From Angelakisella massiliensis (GTDB taxonomy: Bacteria; Bacillota; Clostridia; Oscillospirales; Ruminococcaceae): a stretch of DNA of 64,000 bases. This document shows, piece by piece, positions 8,286 to 16,618 of this stretch; the stretch's first letter is position 1; every line of letters starts with the position of its first letter. The notes under the pieces were generated by a model, which saw nothing but the letters and a program-made list of their open reading frames with translations, was not told where the DNA came from and did not search any database. The stretch lies in the NCBI RefSeq assembly GCF_900104675.1, contig NZ_LT629945.1, positions 1,416,756 to 1,480,755 on the forward strand. The letters run 5' to 3'. The translations under genes and the position numbers were made by a program.

Positions 8286-9485
8286 ATGAAGGAACTGATC
8301 CTGCTTAAAAGCGGAGAGGTAGTCCTCAAGGGCCTCAACCGCCATAATTTTGAGGATGTGATGATCAAGAACATGAAGCGGCGCATTGAGGATCTGGGCG
8401 CGTTCCGCATCTGGAAAAAGCAGTCCACCCTTTATGTGGAGCCTCAGAGCGAGGACATTGACATGGATCTGTTGGTCAGCCGTCTGCAAACGGTATTCGG
8501 CATCGCCGCGCTGACCCGGGCCTGCATCGTGGAAAAGAATTTTGAGGACATCTGCGCCAAAAGCCGGGAATATCTGGCTGAGACGCTGGAGGAGGCCCGG
8601 ACCTTCAAGGTGGAGGCAAAGCGGGCGGATAAGCTGTTCCCCATGACCTCTCCGGAGATCTGCCGGGAGCTGGGCGGTCAGCTGCTGGAGGAGTTTCCCC
8701 ATCTGCGGGTGGATGTGGAGCATCCCGACGTCACTGTAACAGTGGAGATCCGTGAAACCGCGGCTTATGTACATACCAATCAGCTTCCTGGCGCCGGAGG
8801 CATGCCGGTGGGTACCTCCGGCAAGGCGGCGATGCTTCTCTCCGGCGGCATCGACAGCCCGGTGGCGGGCTATATGATGGCCAAACGGGGACTGGAGCTG
8901 ATCGCCATTCACTTTGCCAGCCCACCTTATACCAGCGACCGGGCCCGGCAGAAGGTGATTTCCCTGGGAGAAAAGCTGCTCCCCTATACCGGCAAGATCC
9001 GGCTGTTTGTGGTGCCCTTTACGGAGATCCAGGAGCAGCTGCGGCAGCGGGGTCCGGAGGACTATTTCACCCTGCTGATGCGCCGGGCCATGATGCGGGT
9101 TGCTGAAGCCATCGCCAAGCGGGAGGAGTGCGGCGGCCTGATCACCGGGGAGAGCCTGGCCCAGGTGGCCAGTCAGACCCTGCCGGCGCTGGCCTGTACC
9201 GATATGGTAACGGAACTGCCGGTGCTGCGGCCCCTCATCGGTATGGATAAGGAGGAGATCATCCGCATTGCCCGGAAGATCGACACCTTTGATACTTCCA
9301 TCCTCCCTTATGAGGATTGCTGCACTGTCTTTACCCCCCGCCATCCTAAAACCAAGCCCCGTCCGGCCGAGGTGGCCCGGATCGAAGAGGAGATGGCCCT
9401 GGAGCCGGAGCTGTTCCAGCGGGCGGTGGATGAGGCAGAGCTGGTGGTTTTGTCCCGCCGGCACAGTGGTTATCGCGAAGTCTGA
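8286..9485 (+). CDS. thiI: tRNA 4-thiouridine synthase ThiI (short form)
   Basis: A 399-residue enzyme that makes 4-thiouridine at tRNA position 8. The N-terminal ferredoxin-like and THUMP domains span roughly residues 1-165, followed by a PP-loop adenylation domain with SGGIDSPVAGYM. The protein stops after the PP-loop domain and lacks the C-terminal rhodanese domain of enterobacterial ThiI, so persulfide must come from the desulfurase encoded just upstream. The ATG at 8286 follows an AGGAGAG site. ThiI in some bacteria also serves thiamin thiazole synthesis, but the rhodanese needed for that is missing here. Confidence 0.95.
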   Translation: MKELILLKSGEVVLKGLNRHNFEDVMIKNMKRRIEDLGAFRIWKKQSTLYVEPQSEDIDMDLLVSRLQTVFGIAALTRACIVEKNFEDICAKSREYLAETLEEARTFKVEAKRADKLFPMTSPEICRELGGQLLEEFPHLRVDVEHPDVTVTVEIRETAAYVHTNQLPGAGGMPVGTSGKAAMLLSGGIDSPVAGYMMAKRGLELIAIHFASPPYTSDRARQKVISLGEKLLPYTGKIRLFVVPFTEIQEQLRQRGPEDYFTLLMRRAMMRVAEAIAKREECGGLITGESLAQVASQTLPALACTDMVTELPVLRPLIGMDKEEIIRIARKIDTFDTSILPYEDCCTVFTPRHPKTKPRPAEVARIEEEMALEPELFQRAVDEAELVVLSRRHSGYREV

Positions 9486-9515
9486 TCCCAAGGAACAAGG
9501 GAGGAAAAGGATTTG

Positions 9516-12500
9516 ATGAAAGCAGTTTTGCTGGCCGTGGGAGAAGCCGCGGTTTACAGCGACTTTTTCCAGGCCAGTATGACTTATCTCCGTCAAGCGC
9601 TGGAACGGCTGAAGATCCAGGCCGACCAGGCCGTGGCGTGTTCCGCCGATGAGGAGGAGCTTTTTGAACTGGTGCGGGAGTATTCCCATCAATCTCAGCT
9701 GGTGGTGCTGCTCACCGCACCCCAGCCGGAAGCGGCGGCAGCGGTCTGCCAGGTGGTGGCCCATGGGCTTCATCTGGAGACAAAGATCAATAAAACGGCC
9801 CTTTCCCTGGTGCAGGAGCATTTGCAGCGCACAGGGATGGAACTTTCCGGGGAGGAGCAGGAATGCTATGCCCGGATGCCTCAAAGCGCCCTGCTGCTGC
9901 CCAACAGCAGCGGTTTTGTCCAGGGCTATGTACTGGCCGCCAGACAGCAGATGCTGTTGGTATTGCCTGCCAGCCCCAGTGAGCTGCATCTGGTGTTTAA
10001 CCATGATGTGGAACAGCTGTTGGTGCGTTTTGGCAACCTCCTTCGGGACCGCCAGCGCCCGGCTCAGAACAGCGGCGGTCCTTCAGCGGTACGGATGACC
10101 CTGAAAGCGGCGGAGGTAGGCAGCAAGTCGGTGGCGCAGCTGCTGGAGCCTTTCCTGAAAGAAGAAGATCCACAGCTGAATTACCGCTATACAGCAGGGG
10201 ATTATGAGATCACCGCCGAAGCCACCGGCAGCACCCGTCAGGAAGCGGAAGAAAAGCTGGACAGTTTGTATGAAAAGCTGGCTCAGGCGTTGGGTCCTTG
10301 TCTGTACAGCAGCAAGCGGCAGTCCATGGCGGCTGCAGTCTGTGAGGCGCTTTCCTCAGCGGGGCTGACCATTGCGGTGGCGGAATCCGGTACCGGCGGG
10401 CTGCTCAGCCAAAAGATCCTGCGTCTTTCAGATACTCAGCGGGTTTTAGACGGGAATTCTGGGGTATTCTATAACAGAGCCAAATTGGAAACTCTGGACA
10501 TTTCCAAAAAACTCCTTTCCTCCTGTGGTACCATCAGCCGTCAGGCTGCCGCTGCTATGGCGCTGAAAGCCCGTCAGGCGGCTGGAACCTCGCTGGGTGT
10601 TTCCATCACCGCCTCGGTGGGAAAATCTTCCGATCCCACCAAGCCGTCAGGTGTGGTCTATCTGGCGATCACCAACGGCAAGCAGGTCTGGAGCCGCCAG
10701 CTGCGGCTGGGAGAGGGGGACGCCGATACTCAGCGGGAGATCGCGGCGCTTCATGCGCTGAATATGCTTCGCCTGTATGCAGTGCAGCAGGGGAATCTGC
10801 CGGGCGGCGTTCCCGCGGAAGAGGCGCTGCGCGCCAAAGCAGGCGGCGGCAAGGGAGTTTCTTTGTTCCAGGGGCTGTTCCATTCGGCCAAATCAGGTTC
10901 CCGTAGTAAAAAGAAGGGAACAAGTAAGGAGAAGGATGCCTCCAACATGGAACAACCAACCGAAAAAAGCAGCCTGATGCAGCGATTCCGGGCGGGTAAG
11001 CTCACCTCCAACGACAAGGTGCGGGTCATCGCGGTGGCAGTGTGTCTGGCGGTGTTCCTCAGCTGTCTGGTGTATATCGGCAGCGTTTATCTGGAGCGGT
11101 ACAATAACCGCAAGCTGTCCGATGCGCTCCGTGGCCTCATCAGCGACGACATCACCGCTTCCGACGCAGCTATGATCGATGGATATCCTGCCGCCTATCT
11201 GCCCAAGTTTGCCAACCTCTATGCTCAGAATGAGGACATCGCCGGCTGGATCAAGATCCCTGACACACAGGTGGATTATGCTGTGGTACAGACGGTGGAC
11301 AACAGCTATTACGAGCGGCGGGACTTCACCCGGGCCAGTAATAACCACGGTGTTCCCTTTGTGGATTTCCGGGTGGATCAGCGCGCCCCCAGTACCAATA
11401 CTGTTATTTATGCCCACAACATGAATGATGGTCAGATGTTCGGAGAACTGCTCAACTATAAGTCCATTGCTTATTACCGGGAACATCCCTTGGTACAGTA
11501 TGACAGCGTCTATTATCCGGGCACTTATAAAATTTTCGGAATCGTCGTATGCAAAAAGGACGACCCGGAATTCAACTATCACAACTTCATTGAAAAAGAC
11601 AGCGATGAGGATCTGATGAATTATGTCAATCAGATCAAGGAACGCAGCCTGATCAACACCACTGTGGACGTACTGCCCAGCGACCATCTGCTGACCCTGT
11701 CCACCTGTGATTATTCCTTCCGCAGCGCAAGCGGTGAACGGATTGCCCGCTTTGTGGTTTTTGCCCGGAAGGTACGGGATGGGGAACGCACAGAGGTGGA
11801 TACAGCAGGAGCAACCATCAACTACAATCCTGTGATGCCCGCCGAGTGGTATGCCGCCATTTCCAAGGCACAGGAGCAGGAGCGTCAGGCGGAAGAGCAA
11901 GCGGCAGCCTCCGCGGCGGCAAGCAGCGGCAAGTGGCTCACTGACGAGGAGAAGAGCGGTTTGTCCGCCGAAGAGCAGACAGCCCTTTCCGCTGAGCGTG
12001 CTCAAAACGCTCAGAAGTATCTGACCAGCGACGAGCAGTCCGAGCTGTCCCTGGACAGTATGCTTTATTTGATAGAGCAGCGTAAGGAAATGTTCCAGCT
12101 TTACCTGTCCAGCAGTGAGCAGGATCTTTCCCTTTCAAAGAAATTGGATCTGGCCCAGCAGCGGCAGGATCTGGCGGAACAGTGGCTGACGGACAGCGAA
12201 ATTTATTCTGCCGGACGCTGGAACAGGATCGAGGCTCTCATTGAAGAGCGGATGGAGGAGTACGGGGAACAAATGCCTTCCAGCTCCTCCGGTACATCAT
12301 CCTCCGGTTCTTCCCTGCCCTCCGCGGGGACTGAAGCGGAGCAGTACATCAAGGATAATCCCAAGTGGCTGGACAGCGGCGATAGCGGATTGTCTGTGCG
12401 GGATTTGAGAAACCTGGTGGAGGAACGCAAGGCTCTGGCCCGTGAGTGGGGAGTGGATTCCGACCGCTATGGTACCTGGGAGGAAATGAGCGCTGCCATT

Positions 12501-13058
12501 GATGACGCCCGGCGGGAGGATCTGTATCAGTCCAACCGGATGTGGCTCAATGAGAGTGAGCGGGGGATTTCCTACAGCAAGATGTCTTCTCTGATTGCGG
12601 AGCGGAAAAAGATTGTTTCTGACGCCGGTTTCTCCCAGGAGGATGTGTGGGATTCCCACAGCTGGGATGAGACGCAACAGATCATCCGTGAGCTTCAGCA
12701 GTCATCCTCAGGTGGTTCCCTGCCTTCCTCCAGCAGTTCCAGCACACCTCCCAGCAGCTCCAGCACACCTCCCAGCAGCTCCAGTACACCTCCCAGCAGC
12801 TCCAGTACGCCTCCAAGCAGTTCCAGCAGCTTGCCGGACAGCTCCGGCAGTTCAAGCAGTCAGGAGTCTCTGCCGGACAGCTCTGAAAGTAGTTCCGGCA
12901 GCTCCAGCTCTCAGCAGGAGAGCTCCGGTACATCATCCTCCGAGTCCTCGCAAGAATCTTTGCCGGAGGATCCGTCCAACAGTTCGTCCCAGTCCCCGGA
13001 AGCTTCCCCATCTTCTTCTCAGCAGCAGGAACAGCCGGAGTCGGGAGAACAAGCCTGA
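9516..13058 (+). CDS. degenerate CinA fused to a class B sortase with repeat tail
   Basis: One uninterrupted 1180-codon frame. Residues 1-170 follow CinA N-domain (MoCF-like) layout, 190-265 its central KH-like domain, and 270-425 its C-domain (AVAESGTGG, FYNRAKLETL, GTISRQAAAAM). Expected active-site motifs are altered: the GGLGPT-type loop is LTAPQPEAA and the TGIAGP-type loop is ITASVG. A basic linker and one membrane helix (about 502-526) precede a class B sortase domain with catalytic His634 (YAHNM), Cys731 (LSTCDYSF) and Arg745 (IARFVVF). Residues 806-1062 hold helical repeats, and 1063-1180 are Ser/Pro/Gln-rich. CinA would be cytoplasmic and sortase outside. The gene follows thiI by 30 bases; TTG at 9513 is an alternative start. 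Sortase attaches surface proteins to the wall; the role of the CinA part is unknown. Confidence 0.88.
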   Translation: MKAVLLAVGEAAVYSDFFQASMTYLRQALERLKIQADQAVACSADEEELFELVREYSHQSQLVVLLTAPQPEAAAAVCQVVAHGLHLETKINKTALSLVQEHLQRTGMELSGEEQECYARMPQSALLLPNSSGFVQGYVLAARQQMLLVLPASPSELHLVFNHDVEQLLVRFGNLLRDRQRPAQNSGGPSAVRMTLKAAEVGSKSVAQLLEPFLKEEDPQLNYRYTAGDYEITAEATGSTRQEAEEKLDSLYEKLAQALGPCLYSSKRQSMAAAVCEALSSAGLTIAVAESGTGGLLSQKILRLSDTQRVLDGNSGVFYNRAKLETLDISKKLLSSCGTISRQAAAAMALKARQAAGTSLGVSITASVGKSSDPTKPSGVVYLAITNGKQVWSRQLRLGEGDADTQREIAALHALNMLRLYAVQQGNLPGGVPAEEALRAKAGGGKGVSLFQGLFHSAKSGSRSKKKGTSKEKDASNMEQPTEKSSLMQRFRAGKLTSNDKVRVIAVAVCLAVFLSCLVYIGSVYLERYNNRKLSDALRGLISDDITASDAAMIDGYPAAYLPKFANLYAQNEDIAGWIKIPDTQVDYAVVQTVDNSYYERRDFTRASNNHGVPFVDFRVDQRAPSTNTVIYAHNMNDGQMFGELLNYKSIAYYREHPLVQYDSVYYPGTYKIFGIVVCKKDDPEFNYHNFIEKDSDEDLMNYVNQIKERSLINTTVDVLPSDHLLTLSTCDYSFRSASGERIARFVVFARKVRDGERTEVDTAGATINYNPVMPAEWYAAISKAQEQERQAEEQAAASAAASSGKWLTDEEKSGLSAEEQTALSAERAQNAQKYLTSDEQSELSLDSMLYLIEQRKEMFQLYLSSSEQDLSLSKKLDLAQQRQDLAEQWLTDSEIYSAGRWNRIEALIEERMEEYGEQMPSSSSGTSSSGSSLPSAGTEAEQYIKDNPKWLDSGDSGLSVRDLRNLVEERKALAREWGVDSDRYGTWEEMSAAIDDARREDLYQSNRMWLNESERGISYSKMSSLIAERKKIVSDAGFSQEDVWDSHSWDETQQIIRELQQSSSGGSLPSSSSSSTPPSSSSTPPSSSSTPPSSSSTPPSSSSSLPDSSGSSSSQESLPDSSESSSGSSSSQQESSGTSSSESSQESLPEDPSNSSSQSPEASPSSSQQQEQPESGEQA
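12731..12814 (+). repeat. 21-bp tandem repeat, four units
   Basis: Four consecutive 21-base units beginning CAGCAG(T/C)TCCAG(C/T)AC lie inside the sortase tail and encode a 7-residue SSSSTPP-type unit. Units differ at only a few positions, and a diverged fifth unit follows. Confidence 0.85.
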
Positions 13059-13094
13059 TCAAAATCAGCAGTCCTTTTTGACATACAGAAAATT

Positions 13095-13135
13095 GAGCCT
13101 CTTTGGAACGGCAGTTCCCGGGAGGCTCTTTTCTG
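13095..13135 (+). terminator. terminator after the CinA-sortase gene
   Basis: GAGCCTC at 13095-13101 pairs with GAGGCTC at 13122-13128, followed by TTTTCTGTTTT. It lies 36 bases past the stop codon. Confidence 0.7.
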
Positions 13136-13410
13136 TTTTCCGGCCTGTATGAAAAGAATAACAGCTGCTGGGAGGGGTAAAAATTGGGGAAGGACAGCCT
13201 AGCCGGGAGCCTGCGGAATGATGCTTCCTGCCCTTCATTTGGATGCTTGGGCAGTTTTCGTTGACGGTTCCAAAGAAAAAGTGTACAATAAAACAGACAA
13301 CTGTTTTTCAGTACGGGAAAGAATCTCAGGACTTTGGACGGCACACACCCATGAGTGAGGAATGTGTATGATTCAAAGCATTTCTGCATTTGGGAGAAAG
13401 GGGCGGGACA

Positions 13411-14169
13411 ATGTCTGCGGACCATCGTTTTGCGGTACTCATTGATGCCGACAACGTTTCGGAAAAATATATCAAATTCATTCTGGACGAGCTGGCTACC
13501 GAGGGCACTATCACCTATAAAAGAATTTACGGGGACTGGACCAAACCTTCCCTGGGCTCCTGGAAAGGAGTGCTTCTGGACCATTCCATAACGCCCATTC
13601 AGCAGTACAGCTATACAGTGGGTAAAAACGCTACCGATTCCGCCATGATCATCGATGCCATGGACATTCTGTATACTGGCAATGTGGAGGGATTCTGCAT
13701 TGTTTCCAGTGACAGTGATTTTACCCGCCTGGCTTCACGTTTGCGGGAAGCGGGGAAATACGTTATTGGTATGGGGGAGAAAAAGACCCCCAGTCCCTTT
13801 GTGGCTGCCTGCAACAAGTTTACCTATCTGGAGGTATTGGGGCGGGAGAATGCCCCTGCCGCCGGGGAAACCTCTCAGGCGCCGGTGGAGGAAGTACAGG
13901 TCCGCATTCCTGTAAAGGATCTGTCCAAGGTGATCCGGAATATTGTGGACGAAACCTCTGATGACGACGGCTGGGCCACCGTCAGCGACATCGGCAATAT
14001 TCTCATCAAGCGTTATCCTGATTTCGATGTGCGCAACTACGGATTTAAAAAGCTGACCCGGCTGATCAATTCCCTGAACACCTTTGAAATCAAAACAGTA
14101 GGACGGCAGGACGGCGGCGGCAAGACCATCTATGTCCGCGAAAAAGTACAGAAGAAAGGAAAAAACTAA
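13411..14169 (+). CDS. NYN domain protein with C-terminal OST-HTH/LOTUS domain
   Basis: A 252-residue protein. Residues 1-140 form a NYN (PIN-like) nuclease domain with acidic residues in VLIDADNVS, DSAMIIDAMD and SSDSDFTRLASRLRE, the metal-binding set of LabA/MARF1-type RNases. The C-terminal part (about 165-245, KVIRNIVDE...VSDIGNILIKRYPDF) resembles an OST-HTH/LOTUS RNA-binding domain. Such proteins are thought to bind or cut RNA; the target is unknown. ATG 13411 is chosen because it begins the conserved NYN strand with an AAGGGGCGGG site before it; a TTG 21 bases upstream is also in frame. It seems monocistronic, flanked by terminators. Confidence 0.85.
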   Translation: MSADHRFAVLIDADNVSEKYIKFILDELATEGTITYKRIYGDWTKPSLGSWKGVLLDHSITPIQQYSYTVGKNATDSAMIIDAMDILYTGNVEGFCIVSSDSDFTRLASRLREAGKYVIGMGEKKTPSPFVAACNKFTYLEVLGRENAPAAGETSQAPVEEVQVRIPVKDLSKVIRNIVDETSDDDGWATVSDIGNILIKRYPDFDVRNYGFKKLTRLINSLNTFEIKTVGRQDGGGKTIYVREKVQKKGKN

Positions 14170-14273
14170 GATTCCGGGGAGTTTGTAACATATGGGAATA
14201 GACACAGAAAAGGGCTGCGGAGCGGGATGACAGATCCCCGGCAGCCTGGTGGAGCGCCGGAGATACCATTTCA

Positions 14274-14414
14274 ATGGAATGGCGCTATCCGGAAATGGCT
14301 TTCTGTGATTTTCTCACGCTGCGTTTTTCCGGGGACCAATTGTGGGTAGACCGCCGGGTCAACGTCAACAGCCAGGTCACCAGCCGTCCAACGGTGGTGG
14401 GAAAGCTGGAGTGA
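14274..14414 (+). CDS. possible small protein (46 aa), unknown
   Basis: A short frame beginning MEWRYPEMAFCDF with GGAG about ten bases upstream, in a stretch with no other gene. The translation is of ordinary composition and ends 37 bases before an inverted repeat. I recognise no family, no signal peptide and no membrane helix, and the frame is short enough to be chance, so this is a weak call. Confidence 0.25.
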   Translation: MEWRYPEMAFCDFLTLRFSGDQLWVDRRVNVNSQVTSRPTVVGKLE

Positions 14415-14451
14415 ACAGCAGGCATTTGAAAATGATCCATAAAAGAACTGC

Positions 14452-14487
14452 CAGGCATCCCCTGAGTTTTTTCTCGGGGGATGCCTG
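14452..14487. terminator. perfect inverted repeat, terminator-like
   Basis: CAGGCATCCCC pairs with GGGGATGCCTG around a T-rich loop. The T-run after the stem is short, so it could end transcription in either direction or be an RNA processing structure. It separates the NYN gene from the redox operon. Confidence 0.55.
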
Positions 14488-14682
14488 ATTTATGGCTGAA
14501 TCTTCGTCCCTGGCAAGGGCGAAAACCACCATCCCCCGTAAAACAAAGGTCAAAAAGGCTTGACAGCGGCAGACACTGATCCAGGAGACGATGGCGGTAA
14601 AGAAACGCTGTCAAACGACACAGCAGCCGCTTGTTTTCCAGGGTGCTTTCAGTCAGGCGGATCCTTTTTCCAGATTTCTCTC

Positions 14683-14712
14683 TTGACAGAACCTCCTTTT
14701 TCCTGGTATGAT
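14683..14712 (+). promoter_or_regulatory. sigma-A promoter of the redox operon
   Basis: TTGACA at 14683-14688 and TATGAT at 14707-14712 with an 18-base spacer, about 55 bases before the first small gene of the operon. It is the best promoter match in this part of the window. The Rrf2 regulator encoded at the end of the operon is a candidate for control here, but no clear operator palindrome overlaps the boxes. Confidence 0.75.
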
Positions 14713-14767
14713 GACAGCACAAACTGGAACAATAAAAGTTACAGTGAGAAAAGGAGAGGTGCCTTCC

Positions 14768-14866
14768 ATGAAATACGATTTTCTCCGAAGCCTGGCCATG
14801 CTGCTGACCATAGGACTTTTGCTGTTGGCAGCGTTGTGGGGCGGCAGCAGCGTATGCGGGCTTTAA
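14768..14866 (+). CDS. hydrophobic micropeptide (32 aa) at the head of the redox operon
   Basis: A 32-residue frame starting MKYDFLRSLAMLL, with one hydrophobic helix, a GGSS segment and a single Cys third from the end. AAAGGAG lies eleven bases upstream and a strong promoter precedes it, so translation is likely. The thioredoxin lipoprotein gene begins 78 bases downstream. Its size and position resemble the CXXC microprotein later in the operon, but there is only one Cys. Family not recognised; it may be a membrane micropeptide or a leader peptide. Confidence 0.5.
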   Translation: MKYDFLRSLAMLLTIGLLLLAALWGGSSVCGL

Positions 14867-14944
14867 AAGGCAGCCTTTTCTGATTGAATGGGTCCAGTTT
14901 CGATTCTGTAAAAAATTCGATGACAAAACAGGAGGTTCTGACTG

Positions 14945-15604
14945 ATGAAAAACCATAGACACAGACTGTCTTTTGTGGCCGTGGCCATGGCTCTGGCGCT
15001 GATGCTGGGAGCCTGCGGCGGACAAACCGCTTCTTCCTCCAGCCAGCAGTCCGATGCACAAAGCACTTCTCCCAGCGCGCCCTCTCAGGAAGCGTCTGAG
15101 GAGAGCGGCTCCCAGGAGGAGAGTTCTGTTGCCGAAGTTACTCCGGTGTTTGGGGAGACCTTTACCAGCGAGGATCTGGAAGGCAATGCGGTGGACCAGA
15201 CCATCTTTGAAGGACATGACCTGACCATGGTGAATATCTGGGCTACTTTCTGCGGCCCCTGCCTTGATGAGATGCCGGACCTGGGAGAGCTTAACACCCA
15301 ATATGCCGATCAAAACTTTCAGATCGTAGGAATAGTTGTGGATGTTCTCAACCAGGACCTGACCTATAATGAGGAGCAGGTGGCATTGGCAAAGGAAGTG
15401 GTGGAAAAGACCGGCGCCTCCTATACCCACCTTCTTCCGTCTACGGATCTGCTGATGAACAAGCTGATCTATGTTACCGGTGTTCCGGAGACGGTTTTTG
15501 TGGACAGCGAGGGCAATCAGGTGGGAGAATCTTATCTGGGTGCCCGCAGCAAGGAAGAATGGTCCGAGATCATTGAGGAGCTGCTGGCGGAGGTTCAGGG
15601 ATGA
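14945..15604 (+). CDS. TlpA/ResA-like thioredoxin lipoprotein
   Basis: A 219-residue exported thiol-disulfide protein. The N-terminus is a lipoprotein signal ending in LMLGACGG, then a Ser/Gln/Glu-rich linker to about residue 55, then a thioredoxin fold with active site WATFCGPC (Cys103 and Cys106) and a cis-proline region at TGVPETVFVD. It would act on the outer face of the membrane, probably reducing disulfides. AGGAGG lies nine bases before the ATG. Its stop overlaps the next gene by four bases (ATGA), so the two are translationally coupled. The operon supplies a membrane iron-sulfur protein that may feed it electrons; that link is inferred from context. Confidence 0.92.
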   Translation: MKNHRHRLSFVAVAMALALMLGACGGQTASSSSQQSDAQSTSPSAPSQEASEESGSQEESSVAEVTPVFGETFTSEDLEGNAVDQTIFEGHDLTMVNIWATFCGPCLDEMPDLGELNTQYADQNFQIVGIVVDVLNQDLTYNEEQVALAKEVVEKTGASYTHLLPSTDLLMNKLIYVTGVPETVFVDSEGNQVGESYLGARSKEEWSEIIEELLAEVQG

Positions 15605-15747
15605 CCCCCCTGCGCCGGAACCTGCCTGCGCTGGTGGTCTTTGCGTGCGGGCTGGTCTTTTTTCTCATCGGCATTGCCCGGGGTGAAGCGGATACAGTGC
15701 TGACCAAAGCAATCAATTTGTGTCTGGAGTGTATCGGTGTTGGGTAA
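15601..15747 (+). CDS. CD1871A-family CXXC microprotein (48 aa)
   Basis: A 48-residue membrane protein too short for many gene finders. It has a basic start (MTPLRRN), one hydrophobic helix, a GEADTVL segment and a C-terminal CLECIG motif (Cys41, Cys44). The pattern fits the clostridial CD1871A family of CXXC proteins that accompany a thioredoxin and a 4Fe-4S membrane protein, as here. ATG overlaps the upstream stop by four bases, and its own stop overlaps the next gene by eleven bases, so the three proteins are probably made in fixed ratio. A thiol relay across the membrane is a reasonable guess but not shown. Confidence 0.85.
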   Translation: MTPLRRNLPALVVFACGLVFFLIGIARGEADTVLTKAINLCLECIGVG

Positions 15748-16618
15748 AGTGTTTTCCTCTGCCGGAAAGCGGCTGCGGCTGTGGGTTCAGGTGTGCTTCA
15801 CCGCACTGACCAACGGCTACGCCGCGGGATTTTTCAAAGGGAAAATTTATACCGGCTCTACCAAGGCCATCTGTGTGCCGGGGCTTAACTGCTATTCCTG
15901 TCCCGGCGCGCTGGGCTCCTGCCCCATCGGTTCCCTGCAGGCGGTGCTGGGCAGCCGTAATTACAAGTTCTCTTTTTACATTCTGGGATTTTTGATGATG
16001 GTGGGGGCGGTGTTTGGCCGCTTTGTTTGCGGCTGGCTGTGTCCCTTTGGCCTGGTGCAGGATCTGCTCCATAAGATCCCCTTTCCCAAAAAGCTGCGGA
16101 AGCTTCCGGGGGATCGGTGGCTGCGCTGGCTGAAAGTGGTATTGCTGGCGCTGTTTGTTATCCTGCTGCCGCTGTTTGTGGTGGATATCATCGGTCAGGG
16201 AGACCCTTGGTTCTGCAAGTATGTTTGTCCTTCCGGAACCCTCACCGCCGGTCTGCCCCTGGTGGCGACCAATCCTGCTTTGCAGGCAGCCGTGGGATGG
16301 CTTTTTGCCTGGAAAGGTCTGATTCTGGCAGTGGTGGTGCTGTTGTCCATTGTGGTGTACCGTCCTTTCTGCCGGTATCTCTGCCCCCTGGGAGTGATTT
16401 ACGGCCTGTTCAATCCCATCGCTTTTTACCGGCTGCGGGTGGATGAGGAGAAATGCACCTCCTGCGGCGCTTGTCAGCGGGCCTGCAAGCTGGATATCCC
16501 TGTATGGCGCAAGCCCAATTCCATGGAGTGCATCCGCTGCGGAGATTGCCGGAGAGCTTGTCCCCACGGCGCCATCTGCTCCACCTTTTCCTGCCCTTCA
16601 AAGGAGAAAGAGAAATGA
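15737..16618 (+). CDS. membrane 4Fe-4S polyferredoxin (NapH/CcoG-like)
   Basis: A 293-residue membrane protein with about five helices and many cysteines. Two CxxxCP-type motifs near helices (CGWLCPFG and CRYLCPLG) and YVCPSG are typical of NapH/NosR/RdxA-type electron carriers, and the C-terminus holds two classic 4Fe-4S sites (CTSCGACQRAC and CIRCGDCRRAC). It probably passes electrons across the membrane. GTG at 15737 is used with GGAG eight bases upstream, overlapping the CXXC gene; TTG at 15740 is an alternative. With the TlpA-like lipoprotein it may do the job of CcdA/DsbD, which I do not see in the window. Confidence 0.88.
   Translation: MLGKVFSSAGKRLRLWVQVCFTALTNGYAAGFFKGKIYTGSTKAICVPGLNCYSCPGALGSCPIGSLQAVLGSRNYKFSFYILGFLMMVGAVFGRFVCGWLCPFGLVQDLLHKIPFPKKLRKLPGDRWLRWLKVVLLALFVILLPLFVVDIIGQGDPWFCKYVCPSGTLTAGLPLVATNPALQAAVGWLFAWKGLILAVVVLLSIVVYRPFCRYLCPLGVIYGLFNPIAFYRLRVDEEKCTSCGACQRACKLDIPVWRKPNSMECIRCGDCRRACPHGAICSTFSCPSKEKEK

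Noticed and set aside
8094-10004. A 636-codon minus-strand frame opposite thiI and the CinA region
   Set aside because: It crosses two well-supported genes and their gap, with Gln/His/Leu-rich composition of a mirror frame.
12731-12814. Possible CRISPR-like array
   Set aside because: Units are 21 bp, directly adjacent without spacers, and lie in frame inside a coding region, so they are a protein-coding tandem repeat.
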